Of a DNA stretch of 36,651 nt, positions 30,514 to 36,651 are shown piece after piece. Location of the stretch: NCBI GenBank assembly GCA_009746045.1, contig RPFO01000200.1:1-36651 (forward strand), in the 5' to 3' direction. The notes beneath the pieces are model-generated. The model was not told where the DNA came from, ran no database searches, and saw nothing but the letters and a program-made list of their open reading frames with translations. A program made the position numbers and the translations under genes. Each line of letters opens with the position of its first letter. The stretch's first letter is position 1. The DNA comes from Mesostigma viride (taxonomy: Eukaryota; Streptophyta; Mesostigmatophyceae; Mesostigmatales; Mesostigmataceae).

Positions 30514-31171
30514 TTAGGGCTTCTTCGGGTTGAGTTGGCGAATCGAGCTTGTTGAGCCCTGCTCGAAGTAATGCTCAAATGCGATGCCCAGGCCCGCCAG
30601 CACATCATCAAATGTGATTAGTTTCACAGGTGGTCCGAAGAGTTCCAAACGTGGTTGCTAATTTTCAGGCAGTGCCTGAAGGCCGCCTCGAAAGTGAAAC
30701 GCGAAAGTGAAAAGGGGTCACAAACCCTATGTTCATATCCTTGACTCCCCCGTCGAGAACGAACCGAAAACCAGCGCCATGAACGAACTTGTGACGAGTA
30801 GATGACGACATCGTGGTTATGGCGTCGTACCCCCCCTGGTGCAGCTGCTGCTTTATCGCCGCCTTCCTGTCCTCTTGCTTCCGCCCGGGCGAAAACCAGG
30901 CGCTTCGCAATGCCTGGAGATGTGATATTCTAATGGGCTTCATGCACTCGTGGCCGCACTTACAGTCGAACGTCTCGTCGGTCACTAGGCTGCCGGCATG
31001 GGTGCTGCCGCTTAGCACTATGGCTGCGAACTTGCGCTTCCCATGGTGTCCCATCACCATGATAGCGAAAGCCAGGAAGCAGATAGCCACGATTATGTCC
31101 CAGCAAAGCCATAGCACACCTTCCGTTTCGACCGCCATGTCGGCCACTAGTCCGGATAGCTCAATGTGCAC
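30514..31171 (-). CDS. hypothetical protein, probable two-exon gene with a CxCxxxC motif
   Basis: Exon 1 (31171 to about 30720) has a predicted membrane-like helix (residues 22-41, WLCWDIIVAICFLAFAIMVM), a Cys cluster FDCKCGHEC (68-76), then LQALRSAWFSPGRKQEDRKA. A second coding block on the same strand, 30657-30514, reads LFGPPVKLITFDDVLAGLGI and ends NPKKP-stop. It is preceded by an acceptor-like AAAATTAG, and an in-phase donor exists in exon 1, giving an intron of about 60 nt. The Cys cluster followed by a helical R-x2-WF segment recalls N-terminal regions of some transposon-encoded proteins; this is only a resemblance. The first 24 codons lie inside the inverted repeat 31098-31712, so the true start might be further in. 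Function unknown. Confidence 0.5.
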
Positions 31172-31712
31172 CTGACCTTGACACTAATCGCACAAACAGC
31201 CACAATTTTGCAAGCAAGAAGACATGGCTACCTCGGCATTTCATGAAATGTACTTCGTGAAATGCATTTCGTGAAATGTACTAAGGAACGTGATTGGCCG
31301 GCGTTCGCTCGCCAAATCTCGCAAAATGTACTAAGGCACGTGATTGGTCCCGCAAAATGTACTAAGGAACGTGATTGGCCGGCGAAGATTCTGTAGGGAA
31401 TTTTAATTGCAGCAAACAGAATCTTCGCCGGCCAATCACGTTCCTTAGTACATTTTGCGGGACCAATCACGTGCCTTAGTACATTTTGCGAGATTTGGCG
31501 AGCGAACGCCGGCCAATCACGTTCCTTAGTACATTTCACGAAATGCATTTCACGAAGTACATTTCATGAAATGCCGAGGTAGCCATGTCTTCTTGCTTGC
31601 AAAATTGTGGCTGTTTGTGCGATTAGTGTCAAGGTCAGGTGCACATTGAGCTATCCGGACTAGTGGCCGACATGGCGGTCGAAACGGAAGGTGTACTATG
31701 GCTTTGCTGGGA
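31098..31712. repeat. inverted repeat, two 297-bp arms, 21-bp loop
   Basis: Arms 31098-31394 and 31416-31712 are complementary with only one mismatch noticed; the loop is 31395-31415. Within each arm a motif AAATGTACTAAGGAACGTGATTGGCC is repeated in variants, as are CATTTCGTGAAATG elements. The left arm covers the 5' end and presumed promoter of the minus-strand gene. The right arm carries an inverted duplicate of its first codons. Further partial copies of ACATTTCACGAAGTACATTT lie at 31747-31770. Confidence 0.93.
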
Positions 31713-32335
31713 TGATTATCATCGTAGTACATCATATGTATTACAGTACATTTCACGAAGTACATTTCATGGAGGCAGAGGGAAAGTTCCTGTTCATGGT
31801 GAGTCGGGGTTAGCAATCACGGCAATGTCGATACATGTACTTGCAGTATATACAAATGCCATAATGTCCTTAGATGCAGCATGAATGTCTATTGTTCGGA
31901 TTTCTTTTATCACGATGCTTAGGATGCCTTCCAACAGAAATCTGCTGCGCTACAGGTCGGGAATACCTGAACTTGATATGCGTGGCCAGTGGCCATGGCA
32001 GCCGGGGTCGGTAAGAATTAACTTCGATAGCCATGAATAATGCGGAAAGTGAACGTTGTCCACCCGCTGCACAGGGAAAATGGCTGCACAGGAACGGCCT
32101 GACGTGATACTGTCGCAAAGCAGTTCTCATAAGCCGACAATTACACATTCGACTTATGATCGATAATCGGCGCAGGCCTTCGACATTCAAGCGCGCATCG
32201 AAACGTCGTGAGGATTTCGGACATTTAGATGAAGTTGGATTGTTTTCGGCCCTCGTATTTGCCATGATCTTGGCCATCCAATCTTTTTGCTTCGTGCACA
32301 GTTTGCGTTTGCAGTTAAGCGTAGGTACATGACAA
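31713..32335. other. no gene recognised
   Basis: A minus-strand open frame of 175 codons spans 31870-32397, but its N-terminal part is simple-sequence (Gln/Thr repeats) and the rest shows no recognisable domain. Confidence 0.4.
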
Positions 32336-32402
32336 GCTTGCGTTTGCGTTTGCGTTTGCGTTTGCCTTTGCCTTTGCCTTTGCGTATACATTTGCATGTG
32401 CG
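32336..32402. repeat. (TTTGCG/TTTGCC)n microsatellite
   Basis: About ten hexamer units with variants. First of a series of hexanucleotide arrays in this part of the window. Confidence 0.85.
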
Positions 32403-32908
32403 CTTGCGTTGCCGTTTGCTTATGCGTCCCAATGTATGTCTGGCTTTGGGCAATTCTATTTCCTTGTCGTTGGGATATGAGTGGGTGCTGGCGGTGGTGT
32501 TACTGTCGGCAGGTAGAGTGGCAGTGGCTTCAACTTCTGTTGCTTTTTCATTGCATTTGCATTTTCATTGGGTCTCTGTAGTTAACAACTGCTTTAAATA
32601 TCTTTGTTAATAGCCGGCTTCAGCTGTAATTTCGATTGCATGTTGCTTTTGAATTGCATTCGCACTGGGCACATGCAGTGGGCATTAGGCATTGGTAGTG
32701 CAATTACACATGCAGTCACACTTGCAATTGCAATGAAGTTGAAATTGAAGCTGCAGCTAAAATTTGCTACGTGCCTACTGGTACAGTCGCATGTGCAGTC
32801 AACTTTGTGCTTGTTTATTATTATTATTTCTTCTTCTTATAATTTCTTCTTATTATTATTATAATTTCTTCTTGCTTTTCGTAATGTGTGGTGGTTAGAA
32901 TGGTGATG

Positions 32909-33102
32909 GCAGGGGCAGGAGCAGGGGCAGGGGCAGGGGCAGGGGCAGGGGCAGGGGCAGGGGCAGGGGCAGGGGCAGGGGCAGGGGCAGGGGCAGGGGC
33001 AGGGGCAGGGGCAGGGCAGGGGCAGGGGCAGGGGCAGGGGCAGGGGCAGGGGCAGGGGCAGGGGCAGGGGCAGGGGCAGGGGCAGGGGCAGGGGCAGGGG
33101 CA
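32909..33102. repeat. (GGGGCA)n array
   Basis: About 32 tandem hexamers, with one GGAGCA near the start and one single-base register slip near 33012. Runs of four G every six bases make quadruplex formation likely. The Gly/Ala and Pro/Leu open frames across it are artefacts. Confidence 0.95.
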
Positions 33103-33248
33103 ATCATGAGTTGCTTTCGGCCTGGCATGTGCACCAGAACTGGCATATGTGCTCGCAATGCAGCTTGCTACTCTTGTTCCTTTTGTTTGCCTTTTCTTTT
33201 GTTTGGGAACTGTTCGTGCAGGGGGGTGGGATGAGGCCGCGAGTCTCT

Positions 33249-33376
33249 GGGCAGGGGCATTGACGTGGGTAGGTGTGTGTCTGGGCTAAGTCTGCAATTG
33301 TCGCTGCTGTGCTGTACTTCTGGCTGTGGCTTACGGTGCATTTGTGGCTTGGAGTAGGGGTGAGGCTAGGGTGGGC
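33249..33376. repeat. unique block preceding the GGGCGT array, copy 1
   Basis: About 125 bp containing GTGGGTAGGTGTGTGTCT, TACTTCTGGCTGTGGCTT and TGGCTTGGAGTAGGGGTGAG. It recurs at 34300-34426, so the whole block-plus-array unit was duplicated. Confidence 0.85.
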
Positions 33377-34318
33377 GCAGGCGCGGGCGTGGGCGTGGGC
33401 GTGGGCGTGAGCGTGGGCATGGGCGCGGGCGTGGGCGTGGGCGTGGGCGTGGGCGTGGGCGTGGGCGTGGGCGTGGGCGTGGGCGTGGGCGTGGGCGTGG
33501 GCGTGGGCGTGGGCGTGGGCGTGGGCGTGGGCGTGGGCGTGGGCGTGGGCGTGGGCGTGGGCGTGGGCGTGGGCGTGGGCGTGGGCGTGGGCGTGGGCGT
33601 GGGCGTGGGCGTGGGCGTGGGCGTGGGCGTGGGCGTGGGCGTGGGCGTGGGCGTGGGCGTGGGCGTGGGCGTGGGCGTGGGCGTGGGCGTGGGCGTGGGC
33701 GTGGGCGTGGGCGTGGGCGTGGGCGTGGGCGTGGGCGTGGGCGTGGGCGTGGGTGGGTGTGGGCGTGGGTGGCGTGGGCGTGGGCGTGGGCGTGGGCGTG
33801 GGCGTGGGCGTGGGCGTGGGCGTGGGCGTGGGTGGGTGGGCGTGGGCGTGGGCGTGGGCGTGGGCGTGGGCGTGGGCGTGGGCGTGGGCGTGGGCGTGGG
33901 CGTGGGCGTGGGCGTGGGCGTGGGCGTGGGCGTGGGCGTGGGCGTGGGCGTGGGCGTGGGCGTGGGCGTGGGCGTGGGCGTGGGCGTGGGCGTGGGCGTG
34001 GCGTGGGCGTGGGCGTGGCGTGGCGTGGGCGTGGGCGTGGGCGTGGGCGTGGGTGGCGTGGGCGTGGGCGTGGGCGTGGGCGTGGGCGTGGGCGTGGGCG
34101 TGGCGTGGGCGTGGGCGTGGGCGTGGGCGTGGGCGTGGGCGTGGGCGTGGGCGTGGGCGTGGGCGTGCGTGGGCGTGGGCGTGGGCGTGGGCGTGGCGTG
34201 GCGTGGGCGTGGCGTGGGCGTGGGCGTGGGCGTGGGCGTGGGCGTGGGCGTGGGCGTGGGCGTGGGCGTGGGCGTGGGCGTGGGCGTGGGCGTGGCGTGG
34301 GCGTGGGCGTTGGCGTGG
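33371..34318. repeat. (GGGCGT)n array, about 950 bp
   Basis: About 150 tandem hexamers, nearly pure to 33750. Occasional GGGTGT, GGCGT and GGGTGG variants from 33750 on move the register. The long Gly-Val and Trp-Ala open frames it creates are not genes. Confidence 0.97.
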
Positions 34319-34426
34319 GTAGGTGTGTGTCTCAGCTACGTCTGCTATTGTTGCAGCTGCGCTCTACTTCTGGCTGTGGCTTTGGGTATAATTGTGGCTT
34401 GGAGTAGGGGTGAGGCTAGGGTGGGC
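34300..34426. repeat. unique block preceding the second GGGCGT array, copy 2
   Basis: Diverged by roughly one tenth from 33249-33376 in the same orientation. Confidence 0.85.
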
Positions 34427-34772
34427 GTGGGCGTGGGCGTGGGCGTGGGCGTGGGCGTGGGCGTGGGCGTGGGCGTGGGCGTGGGCGTGGGCGTGGGCGT
34501 GGGCGTGGGCGTGGGCGTGGGCGTGGGCGTGGGCGTGGGCGTGGGCGTGGGCGTGGGCGTGGGGGCGTGGGCGTGGGCGTGGGCGTGGGTGGTGGGCGGG
34601 GCGTGGGCGTGGGCGGGGCATGGGCGGGGGCGGGGCGGGGCGGGGCGGGGGCGGGGCGGGGCGGGGGCGGGCGGGCGGGGGCGGGCGGGGGCGGGGCGGG
34701 GGCGGGGCGGGGGCGGGGGCGGGGGCGGGGGCGGGGGCGGGGCGGGGGCGGGGGCGGGGGCGGGGGCGGGGG
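34421..34772. repeat. second (GGGCGT)n array passing into (GGGCGG)n
   Basis: Regular GGGCGT to about 34590, then GGGGCGGGGC-type repeats to 34772. The change of unit suggests mutation followed by local amplification. Confidence 0.95.
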
Positions 34773-35339
34773 CATGGGCGTGTGCATGGGCGTTGGGGGG
34801 TCAGGGGGGCTGGGGTTGGGTTTGGGTGGGTGGGTCATTGGTGCAATGTTTGGAGTTGGGGCTTGTGTGTGTGTGTGGGGGGGGGGGGCATCGGGATTGC
34901 CATGCGCGTGCACGTGGGCGTCCGCGTGATCCTCTGTTCGTGTACATGTTCATGCATGTGCCATGACGGCACAATGCATGTCAGATTCGTGACTTTATCG
35001 TGTGTTCCCTAGTTGCAAGTATTACTGCTAAAATTCATTGCAGCATTCCATTCCTTGCATAATGCTTGATTGCTTGCATCAGTTCATTCTATACTTCGAT
35101 CATGACCTGAAGTGCTTAAGTATTACCAGACTCTCGCGCAGTGTCAGAATGTCCAATTTTTAGCACACATGCATGTTTGCACACCAAAGCCCTCATTCCC
35201 ATGTTGATAAGGCTAAGTAAAACATTTTTTTTTTGTGATCCACGAAATGCAGCTGTGAATGGCTCTAGGAGGTCACCAATGGTGGCCAGACCTGTTATTG
35301 AGCATTGGAGACGTTACAGGGGCATCAATCACAGTTACA
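34773..35339. other. no gene recognised
   Basis: Contains a GT-run joined to a G-run (34867-34888) and otherwise unremarkable sequence. Confidence 0.4.
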
Positions 35340-35431
35340 TTTAGTTCAGATGTAGTTCAATTTAGTACATTATAGTATAAATGTAGTAGAAAATAGTACA
35401 ACCTAGTATTTGTAGCATATACTAGTTCAAC
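35340..35431. repeat. AT-rich tract with recurring TAGTA/TAGTT
   Basis: About ten TAGTA, TAGTT or TAGTC-like motifs in 90 bp, without a fixed period. Function unknown. Confidence 0.5.
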
Positions 35432-35726
35432 TACCTCCAGATGAGATCCAGGGGCTATGGGGACACTTTTTATGCAAAACTGAACTTGAAACAAGCAAAA
35501 AACAAGAAACTTGGAAAAACTCAAAATGTACTTGTGCTGGAGTACATTCTTAACGGCTGGCAGGGTAAACAGCATGCTTGATCAGGGCGTGTGTTTCGAG
35601 CCTAACTGGCCGGGAGTGTCTAGTGGTGAGCACCATTGCTGCGATCGCTCTCCCACCATTTACGAGGAAATACCCGCAAATGGAAAACCACTGAAAAGGA
35701 CTCTAGCTAGTCAGTCATCACTTTAG

Positions 35727-36007
35727 CCATGCCATGATTCCAAAACGTCCAAGAACTGCACACATTGCAAAGGCAAAAAGCCGGAGGACAGCACTTTCAA
35801 ATGTGCGGGGGAACCAAAAGCCCGCGTATGCCAGAAAACATCGTGTTGCTGCACGACGCGACGATGTGGACAGAATCCAGTGCCAAGCTCGGAACGGCCG
35901 CAAAGGAGATCTGGCATCACAGGGTTCAGATGTGCGGAGATACTATGCGATCCAGCCCGCGTCCGACCTGTTTGTAGAGCTTGCAAGGAATGTGCATGCA
36001 GTAATGG
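35727..36007 (+). CDS. candidate internal exon coding a cysteine-rich domain
   Basis: Bounded by an acceptor CACTTTAG (AG at 35725-35726) and a consensus donor GTACGT (36008-36013), and open throughout in one frame. It codes about 94 residues with some 16 cysteines: NCTHCKGKKPEDSTFKC, VCQKTSCCCTTRRCGQ, FRCAEILCD, and VCRACKECACSNG at the end. The closing C-x2-C-x2-C-x-C recalls the 4CXXC-R1-type zinc finger (CPxCRGxCNCSxC), with one residue less. Probably a zinc-binding segment of a larger protein, but the neighbouring exons were not found. It could also be chance in a short frame. Confidence 0.4.
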
Positions 36008-36651
36008 GTACGTAAATTATGGTGGCGGGTTGGTAGGGAATAACTTAGTGCAGGAATGTGCACATATTGCATTAAAAAATTATGGAAGGCTGGTGGGGAA
36101 TAAGTGCAAGGAATGGTGCAGATTGAATTATGCTTCCACTTCCATGGAATAATAAGTACGCGATATCCCGCGAGCCTGGAGAGTGTCTTACCGATATGAC
36201 GGAAATCTTGCCGAACCCAGCAAATTTTTTAAAGATTACCTAACATAAAGGCACTTGACGCTATAAAGCCATAAAACCGACATCACCCGCAGCCAGGTGC
36301 ATTCTAATTATATTCCCTCGACCGAAAACATCAATTGGACCCCGTTGGGCGAGGTCATCAATAAAAAAAAATCATCGACACTTGAAAAAACGCGAACTCC
36401 GCTACGAAGTCAGATCATTTTACTCATCGTCTTAAGATTTCGCTCAGTTCTTGCCATTGCGCGAGCTATCTTTCTACTCGCCTTGAAAAGACGTCGCCAT
36501 GGCCAGCTCCGTAGGGGTGCGCGGCCCCCGTGACCATTTTCACGTACGGACGGGTACGCGAATTTTTTCGGCGCCAAAATATTGCGCCGGGGAACGTCCC
36601 CTTAAGGGCTTAGGGGCATTGTTTATGCTGGAGATCAGAAAATATGGGAGG
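36008..36651. other. no further exon recognised; short imperfect duplication
   Basis: Two imperfect copies of an AATTATGG...GGTNGGGAATAA...TGCA unit occur at about 36015-36065 and 36078-36130. A short stem GGCGC...GCGCC lies at about 36570-36590. No coding signal continuing the Cys-rich exon was identified. Confidence 0.4.

Noticed and set aside
31870-32397. Minus-strand ORF of 175 codons
   Set aside because: Starts in the TTTGCG microsatellite (Gln/Thr repeat) and has no identifiable content after it.
33326-34966. Open frames of 200-546 codons rich in Gly-Val or Trp-Ala
   Set aside because: They arise from the GGGCGT/GGGCGG arrays, exist in several frames and strands, and have no complex sequence.

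Overview
The window looks like repeat-rich nuclear DNA of a eukaryote. It holds LTR and non-LTR retroelement remnants, candidate spliced exons, long simple-sequence arrays and large gene-free stretches, and shows no operons or prokaryotic signals. An alga or another repeat-rich protist fits the mix of moderate GC content, Gly/Ala-rich low-complexity coding and hexanucleotide expansions, but the sequence alone does not fix the lineage.

Left part (1-3207): a decayed Copia-like RT/RNase H fragment on the minus strand runs off the left edge. It is interrupted by a candidate 1.7-kb element bounded by the palindrome GTCCTAAATTTAGGAC. Beyond it lies a diverged terminus of the palindromic element family found again at 10378-11411.

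Centre-left (3208-14773): the best-supported feature is an 11.57-kb LTR retrotransposon. It has two 699-bp LTRs that differ at only three positions in my reading, a 5-bp target duplication (AATAC), a purine tract before the 3' LTR and a TATA box in each LTR. Its LTR ends are AGTTAACG...CGTTAACT instead of TG...CA. Inside are an extra 306-codon ORF upstream of gag, a 1428-bp tandem duplication, gag with a CCHC knuckle, then an apparent integrase - aspartic protease - RT - RNase H order. RT and RNase H look Copia-type, but the protease sits between integrase and RT rather than before integrase. Two single-base frameshifts (gag, integrase) and an in-frame TGA between gag and pol break the reading frame. 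A 1034-bp palindrome-of-palindromes (10378-11411, target duplication GGTGT) is inserted into the protease domain. Its termini share AGTTA...TAACT and the 5-bp duplication length with the host retrotransposon.

Middle (14779-28200): mostly non-genic. It holds a frameshifted coding relic on the minus strand (15614-16570), a decayed LINE with an L1-type ORF1 and a hairpin plus TTAA tail (17940-19797), short tandem repeats, a CA-rich microsatellite, a candidate terminal-inverted-repeat element (23644-25348) and a five-copy satellite of about 173 bp (27040-27830).

Right part (28277-36651): two minus-strand genes of unknown function. One is a 586-aa protein with a Gly/Ala linker and a Tudor-like C-terminus; the other is a probable two-exon Cys-motif protein whose 5' end lies inside a 2 x 297-bp inverted repeat. 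They are followed by about 1.8 kb of G-rich hexanucleotide arrays and, near the end, a cysteine-rich candidate exon with good splice sites.
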